In this document: positions 53,448 to 62,610 of the stretch, piece after piece | How the letters are laid out: each line of letters starts with the position of its first letter | Position numbering within the stretch: position 1 is the stretch's first letter | Assembly: GCA_039196965.1 (NCBI GenBank) | Contig: JBCCUK010000008.1 | Location: 61,321-125,320, forward strand | Origin: CALLCD01 sp039196965 | GTDB lineage: Bacteria > Pseudomonadota > Alphaproteobacteria > Caulobacterales > Hyphomonadaceae | Direction of reading: 5' to 3' | Length of the DNA: 64,000 nucleotides | Program-made: the position numbers and the translations under genes | The notes under the pieces: model-generated | Database searches by the model: none | Told to the model about the DNA's origin: nothing | The model's input: only the letters and a program-made list of their open reading frames with translations

Positions 53448-54125
53448 TTGAAATATGATGACGTGGTAAGTGGCCGGCGCAGCATCCGGGGATACAAGCC
53501 TGACCCTGTTCCAAGGGAGCTGATCAAAGAGATTATCGAGCTTGCCGTGCGCGCACCGACCTCACTCAACACCCAGCCGTGGAATTTCTACGTCGTCACC
53601 GGCGCGCCGCTTGATCGCATTCGGAAAGGCAATGTTGAGCGAAATCTGGCCGGTGTGCCGGATAGCCGGGAGTTTCGCGGCGGCCCGGGCTATCAGGGCG
53701 TCCATCGCGAGCGTCAGATCGAGATTGCCAAACAGCTGTTCGGAGCCATGGGCATTGAGCGCCATGACAAAGAGGCGCGGCAGGACTGGGTCTTGCGGGG
53801 CTTCCGTCAGTTCGATGCACCGGTCTCGATCGTCATCACCTATGACAAGTCCATTCATGGATCGGACATCGCGCCTTTTGACTGCGGCGCTGTCACCAAT
53901 GCGTTGGTCAACGCGGCCTGGTCGCGAGGGCTTGGATGCGTAATCAATTCGCAAGGCATTATGCAGTCGCCAGTGGTGCGCGAGCATGCCGGTATTCCGG
54001 ATGATCAGGTGATTATGATTTGCGTCGCCATGGGCTACCCCGATGACAGCTTTCCGGCCAATGCGGTCGTTTCAAAACGGAAGCCCGTGGAAGAGGCCGC
54101 GACCTTTGTAGGCTTCGAGGATTAG
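53448..54125 (+). CDS. Nitroreductase-family protein
   Basis: A 225-residue FMN-dependent nitroreductase: LKYDDVVSGRRSIRGYKPDP, AVRAPTSLNTQPWNFYVV, GAVTNALVNAAWSRGLGCVI, MICVAMGYPDDSF. The start is TTG 53448: GGAGGAG lies seven bases upstream, and no ATG gives a better fit. It ends overlapping the convergent ald gene by four bases. Substrate unknown. The divergent neighbour is the CDF exporter. Confidence 0.88.
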   Translation: MKYDDVVSGRRSIRGYKPDPVPRELIKEIIELAVRAPTSLNTQPWNFYVVTGAPLDRIRKGNVERNLAGVPDSREFRGGPGYQGVHRERQIEIAKQLFGAMGIERHDKEARQDWVLRGFRQFDAPVSIVITYDKSIHGSDIAPFDCGAVTNALVNAAWSRGLGCVINSQGIMQSPVVREHAGIPDDQVIMICVAMGYPDDSFPANAVVSKRKPVEEAATFVGFED

Positions 54126-55243
54126 GTGTTCACGGTCAGCCAGTCCGGTTTGGCATAGGGCATATTGAGGTCGCGGGCGACTTGCTCGTGGGCGATGATA
54201 CCATTCTCCACGGTCAGGCCGCGGGCGAGATGTATGTCCGAATTCACGGCATCCCGCGCGCCCATATTCGCTATTTTCATAACAAAGGGCAGGGTGGCAT
54301 TGTTCAACGCATAGGTTGATGTGCGCGGCACCGCCCCCGGCATGTTCGCCACGCAATAATGCAGGACGCCGTCGACTTCATAGATCGGGTCTTCATGAGT
54401 AGTGGCTTTCGAGGTTTCAAAACAGCCGCCCTGGTCGATGGCGATATCGACAAGAACTGCCCCGCGCTTCATTGTTTTCAACTGCTCGCGCTGGACGAGC
54501 TTCGGGGCTGTGGCTCCGGGGATGAGCACCGCACCGATGACGAGATCGGCCTCGCTTACGGCAGCATCGAGGCTCGCTTTGGTTGAATACATTGTCCGTA
54601 CAAGACCATTGAACTGCTCATCGAGCTCTGCGAGGCGGCGATTGTTCCGGTCGAATACTGTGACGTCTGCGCGCATACCGACGGCGATCTCTGCTGCATT
54701 GGTGCCGGAGACACCGCCGCCAATGATAACGACTTTGGCCGGAGCCACGCCCGGCACACCACCGAGCAGGACGCCCCGACCGCGCTTGGTTCGCATCAGC
54801 GCCCAGGCTGCGACCTGCATGGACATCCGCCCGGCGACCTGGCTCATCGGGGTGAGGAGAGGCAGCCGGCCAGCCTCATCGGTGACGGTTTCATAAGCAA
54901 TCGCCGTGCAGCCGGATTTGACCAGACCGTCGGCTTGGACTTTGTCCGCAGCCAGATGGAGATAGGTGAATAGAGTGTGGTCAGGCGTCAGCCGCGCCGT
55001 CTCTTCCGGCTGGGGCTCTTTGACCTTCACAATCATATCCGATCCGGAAAAGACTGCGTCTGCGTCGGCGAGCAGTGTTCCTCCGACGGCTCCATAGTCC
55101 TCATCGGAAAAACCCGAACCAAGACCGGCACCAGCTTGGACATTCACGCTATGACCGGCGCGAACAAGCTCCCCGACACTTTCCGGGGTCAAACCGACAC
55201 GGGATTCCTGTTTCTTGATTTCGGTTGGAACACCAATGCGCAT
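54122..55243 (-). CDS. ald: Alanine dehydrogenase
   Basis: A 373-residue NAD-dependent enzyme that interconverts alanine and pyruvate. N-terminal MRIGVPTEIKKQESRVGLTP, the substrate Lys region MIVKVKEPQ, the Rossmann site VVIIGGGVSGTNAAEIAVGM and DIAIDQGGCFETSKATTHEDP are diagnostic. ATG 55243 has GGAGG close upstream. It is followed, 58 bases before its start, by nadD on the same strand. Confidence 0.96.
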   Translation of the reverse strand: MRIGVPTEIKKQESRVGLTPESVGELVRAGHSVNVQAGAGLGSGFSDEDYGAVGGTLLADADAVFSGSDMIVKVKEPQPEETARLTPDHTLFTYLHLAADKVQADGLVKSGCTAIAYETVTDEAGRLPLLTPMSQVAGRMSMQVAAWALMRTKRGRGVLLGGVPGVAPAKVVIIGGGVSGTNAAEIAVGMRADVTVFDRNNRRLAELDEQFNGLVRTMYSTKASLDAAVSEADLVIGAVLIPGATAPKLVQREQLKTMKRGAVLVDIAIDQGGCFETSKATTHEDPIYEVDGVLHYCVANMPGAVPRTSTYALNNATLPFVMKIANMGARDAVNSDIHLARGLTVENGIIAHEQVARDLNMPYAKPDWLTVNT

Positions 55244-55301
55244 AATCAGCCTCCAGCAGCATTTCGTGCCTTATATCAGCGAAACAGCGCACGGCGAGTC
55301 T

Positions 55302-55877
55302 CTATTTGACGGTGTGTCCGCTTTTCTTGTTTCGAATGGCGGTGGAGCTGTGGGGGTGGAAGGGCGCTTTCAGATACACCCATGCCGGAGCTTGAAGGGC
55401 GGGCAGTAGCCGCGCCTTGGCCTCGGGTAGCTTGTACTTTGAAAAAGTGCGTTCAAAGACCGATCTACCGGGCCGGCGGCCGGGGCGAGATACGATGGCG
55501 ATGGGTATGCCGCAGGCGATCTGCTCCCAAGCGCGCCATCGATGGAAAGTCTCTAGATTGTCCGACCCCATAATCCAGACAAAACGATCCTGTCGGTAGA
55601 GGTGTCGGAGCGTGCTGACCGTATCGATTGTGTAGGTCAGGTTCTGTTCAGCTTCGACTTCACAAAGCTTGAAACGGGCATATCCATCAATCAGATGACC
55701 AACTGAGGCACAGCGCTCTTCGTAAGCTCCGTGTTCTGATTTTAGTGGATTGCCCTGGGCAATCGTGAACCAGATCTCGGAGAGTTGCAGACGCTTTAAG
55801 GCCGTCGACGCGACGTGCAGGTGGCCTTGATGCGCAGGGTTGAAGGACCCTCCGAGGAGACCGATCTGCCGAGCCAC
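55302..55877 (-). CDS. nadD: Nicotinate-nucleotide adenylyltransferase
   Basis: NadD converts nicotinate mononucleotide to deamido-NAD. The nucleotidyltransferase motif GLLGGSFNPAHQGHLHVAST (HxGH) opens the 191-residue protein, and SSTAIRNK (ISSTxIR-like) closes it; FVWIMGSDNLETFHRW carries the NaMN-binding part. GTG start at 55877. It lies five bases after proA on the same strand. In many alphaproteobacteria rsfS follows nadD; here it does not. Confidence 0.93.
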   Translation of the reverse strand: MARQIGLLGGSFNPAHQGHLHVASTALKRLQLSEIWFTIAQGNPLKSEHGAYEERCASVGHLIDGYARFKLCEVEAEQNLTYTIDTVSTLRHLYRQDRFVWIMGSDNLETFHRWRAWEQIACGIPIAIVSRPGRRPGRSVFERTFSKYKLPEAKARLLPALQAPAWVYLKAPFHPHSSTAIRNKKSGHTVK

Positions 55878-55882
55878 AATGG

Positions 55883-57169
55883 TCAGGGCCGGATCTGGCC
55901 CGAGCCCCTTACGATGTACTTGAACAGGGTGAGCTGTTCAGCGCCGACCGGTCCCCGAGCGTGGATACGGCCCGTGGAAATACCAATTTCCGCGCCCATG
56001 CCAAACTCGCCGCCATCAGCGAACTGCGTGGACGCATTGTGCAGGATGATGCCGGCATCAACCTTCCGGAAGAATGTTTCGGCGGTCTCCTTATTTTCGG
56101 TGAGGATCGCTTCTGTATGGCTGGAGCCGTATGTCTCGATATGGGCGAGGGCCTCCTCCAGACCATCGACGACGCGAACCGATAGAATGGCAGCAAGATA
56201 CTCCGTCGACCAATCTTCCTCCTGGGCTGGCACCATGTCAGCGACAATTGCTCGTGCCGCTTCGTCTCCGCGCAGCTCGCAGTCTGCGGCGATCAGCGCT
56301 TCCGCGATAGCGGGCAGGTGGCTCCCGGCGGCGCTCCGGTCGATCAACAGGGTTTCCAGGGCACCGCAAATGCCGGTCCTGCGAAGCTTTGCGTTCAGGA
56401 TGATCTCCGCCGCCTTGGTGACGTCCATTGTTCCGTCCACATACATATGGACGAGACCTTCAAGGTGGCCGATGACCGGCACGCGGGCGTCTTCCTTTAC
56501 CCGTTCGATAAGCGATTTGCCGCCCCTGGGGATCAGCACATCGACATTGCCGCCAAGGCCCGAAAGAAGATGGCCGACTGCCGTACGATCTGTTGTCGGC
56601 ACTTTCTGAATGGCATCCTCCGGCAGGCCACTCGCTTTCAGCGCTGTGCGGAGAACATCAACGATTGCGCCGGACGAGTGAACGCTCTCCGATCCACCGC
56701 GGAGAATGCAGGCATTGGCCGTGCGAATACAAAGTGCGCCAGCATCTGCCGTGACGTTTGGGCGGCTCTCATAGATGATGCCGATCACGCCGAGCGGCGT
56801 TCGCACGCGGGCTATATCGAGGCCGGAAGGCACCGTCCACCGAGCCATTTCCTCGCCAATGGGATCAGCGATATCGGCAATCGCATCGATGCCAGCCGCC
56901 ATGGCTTCAATCCGCTCTTCTGTGAGTTCCAGCCGATCGAGCATGGCCGGTGTGAGCCCCTTCCCACGGGCGGCGTCCATATCCTCGGCGTTGGCCTTGA
57001 GTATCATGTCAGACGCTCTGCGGAGGCCGTCAGCCATGGCTTTCAGCGCAGCCGTTCTCTGCTCGGCCGTCGACACAGCAAGCGCTGCACCCGCCGCGCG
57101 GGCTCGCTCACCTATATCGCCCATCAGGGTGGCGAGTTCGGTTTCAGAAGTAGAAAGTGGTGCGTTCAT
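55883..57169 (-). CDS. proA: Gamma-glutamyl phosphate reductase
   Basis: ProA reduces glutamyl 5-phosphate in proline synthesis. The 428-residue protein shows NVTADAGALCIRTANACILR (NADPH fold), the catalytic Cys in RTGICGALETLLID, LIPRGGKSLIERV, and EDWSTEYLAAILSVRVVDGL. ATG 57169 is chosen because the preceding six codons from 57187 have no supporting ribosome-binding site. proB is not next to it. Confidence 0.95.
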   Translation of the reverse strand: MNAPLSTSETELATLMGDIGERARAAGAALAVSTAEQRTAALKAMADGLRRASDMILKANAEDMDAARGKGLTPAMLDRLELTEERIEAMAAGIDAIADIADPIGEEMARWTVPSGLDIARVRTPLGVIGIIYESRPNVTADAGALCIRTANACILRGGSESVHSSGAIVDVLRTALKASGLPEDAIQKVPTTDRTAVGHLLSGLGGNVDVLIPRGGKSLIERVKEDARVPVIGHLEGLVHMYVDGTMDVTKAAEIILNAKLRRTGICGALETLLIDRSAAGSHLPAIAEALIAADCELRGDEAARAIVADMVPAQEEDWSTEYLAAILSVRVVDGLEEALAHIETYGSSHTEAILTENKETAETFFRKVDAGIILHNASTQFADGGEFGMGAEIGISTGRIHARGPVGAEQLTLFKYIVRGSGQIRP

Positions 57170-57283
57170 GCTGCCTATGTGTCCCATAAGCCATCCTGAC
57201 GCAAGAATTTGCCTGACGCACAGGGAAATTGACGAGGACGGCGATTATCCCGTAGGTCAGCTCCGACGACATGGAGACCGCCT

Positions 57284-58330
57284 ATGACCAGCCGCACACC
57301 GCGCAATTTTTTCAAGCCTCTGGCCGCCGGTGCGCCGGACCCCTTGCGAGAGCTTCCAATCAAGCTGGAACGGATGATCCAGTTTGTGCCGCCACACCTT
57401 GAAAAGGTTCGCGCAAAGGTGCCGGGCATGGCTGATAGCTGCGATGTGGTTCTCGGAAACCTCGAAGATGCAATCCCGGCGGACGCCAAGGAGGCAGCCC
57501 GCGCCGGTGTCGTCGAAATGGCGGAGATGGTTGATTGGCAGGGCAAGGGAACAGGGTTCTGGAGCCGGGTAAACCCGCTGAATTCTCCCTGGTTTCTCGA
57601 TGATGTGAGCACTTTGGTTGAGAAGGCGGGCGACCAGCTCGACGTTCTGATGATCCCCAAAGTCGAAGGGCCATTCGATATCCATTATGTCGACCAGCTG
57701 CTCGCCCAGCTTGAGGCGAAAGCCGGTCTGACGCGACCTATTCTGCTTCATGCGATCCTCGAAACCGCTGAGGGTGTCGCCCGCGTTGAGGAGATTGCCC
57801 TCGCAAGTCCACGCATGCAGGGCATTTCGCTCGGACCGGCGGATCTTGCTGCATCGCGCAAAATGAAAACGACGAGAGTCGGCGGGGGCCATCCTTTCTA
57901 CCGCGTGATCGAGGACCCCCGCGAAGATGAAGCGCCGCGCATCTCCGCTCAGCAGGACCCATGGCACTATACAGTCGCCCGCATGGTTGATGCCTGCGGC
58001 ATGGCCGGGATCAAACCGTTCTACGGGCCGTTTGGAGACATTGCGGATCTCGAAGCCTGTGAGCAGCAGTTCCGAAATGCCTTCCTCCTCGGCTGCGTCG
58101 GGACCTGGACTCTCCATCCAAGCCAGATCGAGGTGGCCAAGCGTGTCTTCTCACCGGATCCCGATGAAGTCGCTTTTGCGCGGCGGATTCTGGAAGCGAT
58201 GCCCGATGGTCGGGGCGTCGCCATGCTCGATGGCAAGATGCAGGATGACGCGACCTGGAAGCAGGCGAAAGTGATCGCTGATCTCGCGGATTTGGTAGAG
58301 GCCAAAGACTTCGAAGCGTCAAAAAACTGA
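57284..58330 (+). CDS. L-malyl-CoA / beta-methylmalyl-CoA lyase family protein
   Basis: A 348-residue CitE-like TIM-barrel enzyme. NFFKPLAAGAPDPLRELPIK, then VVLGNLEDAIPADAKEAARA (Glu and Asp for Mg binding), FWSRVNPLNSPWFLDD, LLHAILETAEGVARVEEIAL and GISLGPADLAASRKMKTTRV are characteristic of the Mcl1 group, which cleaves or condenses malyl-CoA and methylmalyl-CoA in the ethylmalonyl-CoA pathway or glyoxylate assimilation. It is divergent from proA and has no pathway partner in the window. Confidence 0.88.
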   Translation: MTSRTPRNFFKPLAAGAPDPLRELPIKLERMIQFVPPHLEKVRAKVPGMADSCDVVLGNLEDAIPADAKEAARAGVVEMAEMVDWQGKGTGFWSRVNPLNSPWFLDDVSTLVEKAGDQLDVLMIPKVEGPFDIHYVDQLLAQLEAKAGLTRPILLHAILETAEGVARVEEIALASPRMQGISLGPADLAASRKMKTTRVGGGHPFYRVIEDPREDEAPRISAQQDPWHYTVARMVDACGMAGIKPFYGPFGDIADLEACEQQFRNAFLLGCVGTWTLHPSQIEVAKRVFSPDPDEVAFARRILEAMPDGRGVAMLDGKMQDDATWKQAKVIADLADLVEAKDFEASKN

Positions 58331-58376
58331 TCCGGTGGATCAGTTTTAGCGGAGAAGGCCATGGCAATGGCACCGC

Positions 58377-58841
58377 CTAGAGCCCGTCTATCGGGTTACG
58401 GCGCTGATCGAGATATATACGCAGTCTTTCCAGTACCGGTTGGATGGCGAGCAGGTCATCGACCGGGAAATCGGCCTGGAGCGTCTCTATCAACGGTGCG
58501 GTTGCGGCGATGCCTGCGTCGCGGGCCGTTCTTCCTGATGCGGTGATCTCGATCGTCTTACGTCGCCGATCCGTTTCGCTTGGAATGACATTGACAAAGC
58601 CCTTTTGTTCCAGCTTGCCGATAATCGCCGTCATGGATGGCTTGGTCATTTGGAAAATGCGGGCAAGCTCCGATGGTGTTTTGCCGTCACCGACACGGAC
58701 AAAATGGTTCAAGACACCGAATTCTGATGTGTTGAGGTCAGGGGCAAGGGCTCGCTGGAACTCCGCATTGGAGAGCTGATTGATGATTCCGAGTTCATTA
58801 AAAACCCTGAAAACGGCGTCTGTTTGATGTGTTTTTCTCAT
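58377..58841 (-). CDS. MarR-family regulator
   Basis: A 154-residue regulator: NHFVRVGDGKTPSELARIFQ, MTKPSMTAIIGKLEQKGFVN (recognition helix) and DRRRKTIEITASGRTARDAG (wing). Its ATG at 58841 overlaps the stop of the upstream Tat nitroreductase by ATGA. It therefore belongs to the same transcript, and the palindrome upstream of that transcript is the probable autoregulatory site. Confidence 0.9.
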   Translation of the reverse strand: MRKTHQTDAVFRVFNELGIINQLSNAEFQRALAPDLNTSEFGVLNHFVRVGDGKTPSELARIFQMTKPSMTAIIGKLEQKGFVNVIPSETDRRRKTIEITASGRTARDAGIAATAPLIETLQADFPVDDLLAIQPVLERLRIYLDQRRNPIDGL

Positions 58842-59995
58842 GCTGCCGCATGTATTAGCCGCGATTCCAGCGGCCATCTAGGCGAGGCTGGCGGGAAGCT
58901 TGTGTAACCAATGCGACCGAGCATCTGTACCGCGCCGTCCTTCGGCACGCCAAGCCTCTCGCGGATAGCCTGATAGGGCACCTCCATTTCGGGGAATTCC
59001 TGAAGGATCTGGCTGAGTGGATGGATGCAGAGACCTTCGCGCTGTGCTGCCAGATTGAGGCGAACCCATGTGTTTCCCGCGTGCAGCTGGCTCGTCCGGT
59101 TGTTCTGCTCACTGATGATCCAGACAAAGCCCATCGCTGTTTTTATGATCTTCTCATACATGTCGATGCCAATTTGATAGGCTCGGCTGCCTTTTTCATC
59201 GAGGGTCTTGAGGGTGACGACGCCTGCCATATTCATAAGGCCCATGGACAGCCCACCCACATCGATCCCGTCCGGGTTCTTCACAACGGCGCGATTGCCG
59301 AAACGCATCAGATCGATGCTCTCGCGGCGGGTATGGTCAGTATCGTATTCGATCAGCCATCCCTGCCAGGCGAGGTCGGTAATTGCGGCGACATCATCGG
59401 ATGCAACCGTTCCGCCTACAGCCAGTCCAGACGTGGATGCGGCCAAGACACGGTCTAGCGTTCCGCGCTTTACGTGCCGGCTTGTGTCGAAAGGTTCTTT
59501 AGTGGAGCGCCGTTCCAGAACGGATTGAAAAAGCGGATCAGCGTTTATCGTATCATCCTTCACGAGGGTGACCTGTGCCATCCGATTGCCATTCAGCAAC
59601 GGTTGCGGCTCTCCATCGGGGAACGGATCGAGCGTCACACGATACCCTTTCTCCGCGCCGGCCTGCCTCAGAAGCTCAAGCATGCATCCGAAACCAATGG
59701 TCAGCTGCCGATCATAGGGGTCGGTTTCCGGCAGCCGTCTTTCCTGATCGAAGTAGACATCGATGCGGTCATCCCCGACGAGTTCGAATGACCAGGGCTG
59801 ACGGTTGTGGGGATTGGGGGCGAGGATCGCATAGGCGAGGGCATCGAGCCGCGAATCACCAAAACTGTCGCCTGCTCGCGTCCATGGCTCCCGCGCCTTT
59901 GCGAGGCCGGGGCCGTGGACATATCCCGCAGTGCCGACGCCGGCCACCACCGCTGCCGCTCCACCTGTTATCAGCAATCTTCTGCGAGACAGCAT
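58838..59995 (-). CDS. Tat-exported nitroreductase-like protein
   Basis: A 385-residue protein with a twin-arginine signal MLSRRRLLITGGAAAVVAG. The mature part belongs to the nitroreductase fold group with LAYAILAPNPHNRQPWSFEL, LERRSTKEPFDTSRHVKRGT and LHAGNTWVRLNLAAQREGLC, like the Acg/TM1586-type flavoproteins. Tat export suggests that it is folded with FMN before secretion to the periplasm. ATG 59995 has GGAGG five bases upstream. The MarR gene follows in the operon, so it may respond to a toxic aromatic or nitro compound (inference). Confidence 0.85.
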   Translation of the reverse strand: MLSRRRLLITGGAAAVVAGVGTAGYVHGPGLAKAREPWTRAGDSFGDSRLDALAYAILAPNPHNRQPWSFELVGDDRIDVYFDQERRLPETDPYDRQLTIGFGCMLELLRQAGAEKGYRVTLDPFPDGEPQPLLNGNRMAQVTLVKDDTINADPLFQSVLERRSTKEPFDTSRHVKRGTLDRVLAASTSGLAVGGTVASDDVAAITDLAWQGWLIEYDTDHTRRESIDLMRFGNRAVVKNPDGIDVGGLSMGLMNMAGVVTLKTLDEKGSRAYQIGIDMYEKIIKTAMGFVWIISEQNNRTSQLHAGNTWVRLNLAAQREGLCIHPLSQILQEFPEMEVPYQAIRERLGVPKDGAVQMLGRIGYTSFPPASPRWPLESRLIHAAA

Positions 59996-60011
59996 GATAC
60001 CCTCCAAATAA

Positions 60012-60027
60012 TTAGTTTGATAACTAA
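60012..60027. promoter_or_regulatory. TTAGTT-N4-AACTAA operator of the Tat nitroreductase-marR operon
   Basis: A perfect 6-4-6 inverted repeat, TTAGTT-TGAT-AACTAA, ends 16 bases before the nitroreductase start codon. MarR-family proteins commonly bind TTAG-type inverted repeats, and a marR gene is co-transcribed with the nitroreductase. Confidence 0.7.
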
Positions 60028-60167
60028 CTATATAATCAGGTGCCTAACCAAATCAAGTCAAAAACTGCGCGGTGCGCCCATTGCCCGGAAATCCTTTCAA
60101 ACCTGTCTTTTCCTCGCCATGAAAACGCGGCACTATTTTTTGTGGATTCGAGTAAAGGGAAATCAGC

Positions 60168-60614
60168 ATGGTAGGTAAGTTTCTGAAAGCAGCACTTATG
60201 GGAGGAGTGGTCGTCTCGTCACCTGCCATCGCCGATGAGGCCTGGCGAATTGTGGGTGAGCCGCAGACCGTCGTCTACGAACAAGACCTCGAAGGAACTG
60301 AAATTGCAGTTCTGAAGTATGGCAATGTACGCCTGTATATAGACGGTTTGGCAGGGGTCTATGAAGACCGAAGCAAGTACTATGGAGGGGTCTGGTTAGC
60401 GGACGACGACTCCCTCTATGATAACTTCCACGGCGCGAAATGCCTGACGGCAATGAAAGTGCCTGGGTCAGAGGAAACCAGAGAAGTGTGGGGTCGCGTT
60501 GCGCTATCTTTCGTAAAACCTGACTTTCCAAGCCCGATCACCATTCGGACGGGGTCTTGTTTTGACGAGGGGGATTACTCCATCATCGCCGAACCGATAG
60601 TGGCGGACGAATGA
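60168..60614 (+). CDS. Small secreted protein, unknown
   Basis: A 148-residue protein with an N-terminal signal peptide (MVGKFLKAALMGGVVVSSPAIA). The mature part contains two Cys (in FHGAKCLTAMK and RTGSCFDEGD) that could form a disulfide, and beta-rich segments such as EIAVLKYGNVRLYIDGLAG. No family is recognised. It is coupled by ATGA to the following TonB-like lipoprotein gene, so the two may work together in the envelope. Confidence 0.75.
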   Translation: MVGKFLKAALMGGVVVSSPAIADEAWRIVGEPQTVVYEQDLEGTEIAVLKYGNVRLYIDGLAGVYEDRSKYYGGVWLADDDSLYDNFHGAKCLTAMKVPGSEETREVWGRVALSFVKPDFPSPITIRTGSCFDEGDYSIIAEPIVADE

Positions 60615-61162
60615 GACAGAGCGGACTTCTAATTTCGGCAATATTCACGCTGACAGCATGTGCAACGGGCGCATCAGATACCTCTAGCCGTGACGATGTT
60701 ACTCGGTCGGTGACCCGTCCGGTTCTTGAAGCTGATAGCCGGCCAGGGGAAATCCGCGAATGTGGCACGCCCGGTGCGCCAAATGCAGAGATTGCCTATC
60801 CTCCGGGATGGACCTCCCGCGTCAGCCAGGCAGAGACCGAAGATGAGTTGCTGGGCGGTGGCGCGCGGGTGGAAACCGAGGAGCGCGTCAAGGCGAGCAG
60901 CTTGCCGAGTGTCCTATATCCGCCGGCAGCACTTTCACCGCCGCAGGAAGCCCGTTGCGAAGTGAAGTTCAATCTCTCGACCCAAGGCGAACCGAGTAAT
61001 ATTCTCGCCGCCTGCTCAAGCCCACTTTTTACCGAGGAGGTCAAACGGATCATTAGCGGGGCGACCTTCGAGCCGCTGCGGGTGAATGGCAGCTTGGCAA
61101 AGGGCGTGAATGTCGTCTTTCCCTACAGTTTTTGTTTATCGAACGAGTTTTTCGGGAGTTGA
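60611..61162 (+). CDS. TonB C-terminal-like lipoprotein
   Basis: A 183-residue protein. The N-terminal lipobox is LLISAIFTLTACATG. Residues 95-175 resemble a TonB C-terminal domain: LPSVLYPPAALSPPQEARCE, VKFNLSTQGEPSNILAACSS, KRIISGATFEPLRVNGSLA. It lacks the N-terminal TM and Pro-rich linker of TonB, so it is not a normal energy transducer. Several Cys residues may form disulfides. It follows the small secreted protein by ATGA. Confidence 0.7.
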   Translation: MRQSGLLISAIFTLTACATGASDTSSRDDVTRSVTRPVLEADSRPGEIRECGTPGAPNAEIAYPPGWTSRVSQAETEDELLGGGARVETEERVKASSLPSVLYPPAALSPPQEARCEVKFNLSTQGEPSNILAACSSPLFTEEVKRIISGATFEPLRVNGSLAKGVNVVFPYSFCLSNEFFGS

Positions 61163-61164
61163 TC

Positions 61165-61584
61165 ATGCTTGCACCAGCCGTCGATATGACGGGGTATTCG
61201 CCCCATCTGCAGAAATGGATGGATTACATGATCCGCCATGACGCGTCGGATCTTCCGGGGCTGCTGCATGATGATGTGGTTTTCACAAGTCCTGTCGTTT
61301 TTACGCCGCAACGCGGCAAGGCGATCACGCTTGCCTATCTCGGCGCGGCGGGTGCGACCCTTGGCGGCGACACATTCAGATATGTCCGTATCTTCGATTG
61401 CCACGACCGGGCCGTGCTCGAGTTTGAGTGCGAGATGGATGGAAAATATGTCAATGGCATCGACATGATCGAGTGGGACGAGGACGGGCTGATTGTCGAT
61501 TTCAAGGTCCTCGTACGGCCGCTGCAGGCGGTGCAAACGGTTCACGCCGCGATGGGGGCGATGCTGGAAAAAATGATGGGCTGA
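61165..61584 (+). CDS. NTF2-like (SnoaL) protein
   Basis: A 139-residue protein of the nuclear transport factor 2-like fold: MLAPAVDMTGYSPHLQKWMD, MIRHDASDLPGLLHDDVVFT, VLEFECEMDGKYVNGIDMIE. Such proteins act as small enzymes or ligand-binding subunits; no substrate is evident. ATG 61165 has GGGAG six bases upstream and lies two bases after the preceding stop. Confidence 0.82.
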   Translation: MLAPAVDMTGYSPHLQKWMDYMIRHDASDLPGLLHDDVVFTSPVVFTPQRGKAITLAYLGAAGATLGGDTFRYVRIFDCHDRAVLEFECEMDGKYVNGIDMIEWDEDGLIVDFKVLVRPLQAVQTVHAAMGAMLEKMMG

Positions 61585-61644
61585 CCTGCTACCGGGTGGG
61601 GAATCGTCTTTAAATCCCGCAAAGATCAATATATCTGAGGCGGT

Positions 61645-62604
61645 ATGACGACCTATCTTGATTTCGAAAAGCCGGTGGCCGAGCTTGAAGCGAAGATCCA
61701 GGAGCTGGAGACGCTGTCGGCCTCTGAGGGTGCGCCTTCCATCTCCGAAGAGTTGGAAAAGCTGCGGGCAAAATCTGCCAAACAGCTTCAGGATCTTTAT
61801 GCCGACCTCTCGGCCTGGCGCAAAACGCAGGTCGCGCGTCATCCGGAGCGCCCGCATCTCTCCGACTATGTCGACGGGCTGTTCGAGGATTATCAGGAGC
61901 TCGCCGGTGACCGGGTCTACGGCAATGATGAAGCTGTGCTGGGCGGGCTCGCCAAATTCAATGGCCGGTCCGTGGTCATTCTCGGTCACGAAAAGGGCCG
62001 CAATACCGAAAGCCGGCTGAAGCATAATTTCGGAATGGCCCATCCGGAAGGCTACCGCAAAGCCGTCAGACTTATGGATCTTGCAGAGAGGTTTGGTTTA
62101 CCGGTGCTGACATTCCCGGACACTGCTGGTGCGTATCCCGGTAAGGCGGGGGAAGAGCGGGGTCAGGCTGAAGCGATTGCCCGAGGGACCGAGCGATGTC
62201 TCACTCTGCGTGTACCAATCATAACTCTGATTATTGGTGAAGGCATGTCCGGCGGGGCAATTGCCATTGCTGCGGCGAACAAAGTCGCCATGATGGAACA
62301 TGCCATCTATTCGGTGATTTCACCGGAGGGATGCGCCTCTATTCTCTATCGCGATGCGGCGCGGGCGAAAGACGCCGCAGAGGCCATGAAGATCACCAGC
62401 AATCATCTGAAGCGTCTGCACGTGGTCGATGAGGTGGTGAAAGAGCCGATCGGCGGTGCGCACCGCGACCCGCAAAAAGCGATCAAGCAGGCCGGAAGGG
62501 CAATCGAGAAACTGTTGAAGCCGCTCCTGAAACTGTCGGCTGAAGAGCTTATCCGCCAGCGCCGCGAGCGGTTTTATGCGATTGGCCGCGAAGGCTTCGG
62601 ATAG
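61645..62604 (+). CDS. accA: Acetyl-CoA carboxylase carboxyltransferase subunit alpha
   Basis: AccA transfers carboxyl from biotin to acetyl-CoA in fatty acid synthesis. The protein (319 residues) has LDFEKPVAELEAKIQELETL, LSDYVDGLFEDYQELAGDRV, GHEKGRNTESRLKHNFGMAH, FPDTAGAYPGKAGEERGQAE and GEGMSGGAIAIAAANKVAMM. Normal length and motifs. It is followed six bases later by dut. Confidence 0.97.
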   Translation: MTTYLDFEKPVAELEAKIQELETLSASEGAPSISEELEKLRAKSAKQLQDLYADLSAWRKTQVARHPERPHLSDYVDGLFEDYQELAGDRVYGNDEAVLGGLAKFNGRSVVILGHEKGRNTESRLKHNFGMAHPEGYRKAVRLMDLAERFGLPVLTFPDTAGAYPGKAGEERGQAEAIARGTERCLTLRVPIITLIIGEGMSGGAIAIAAANKVAMMEHAIYSVISPEGCASILYRDAARAKDAAEAMKITSNHLKRLHVVDEVVKEPIGGAHRDPQKAIKQAGRAIEKLLKPLLKLSAEELIRQRRERFYAIGREGFG

Positions 62605-62610
62605 GCCCTG

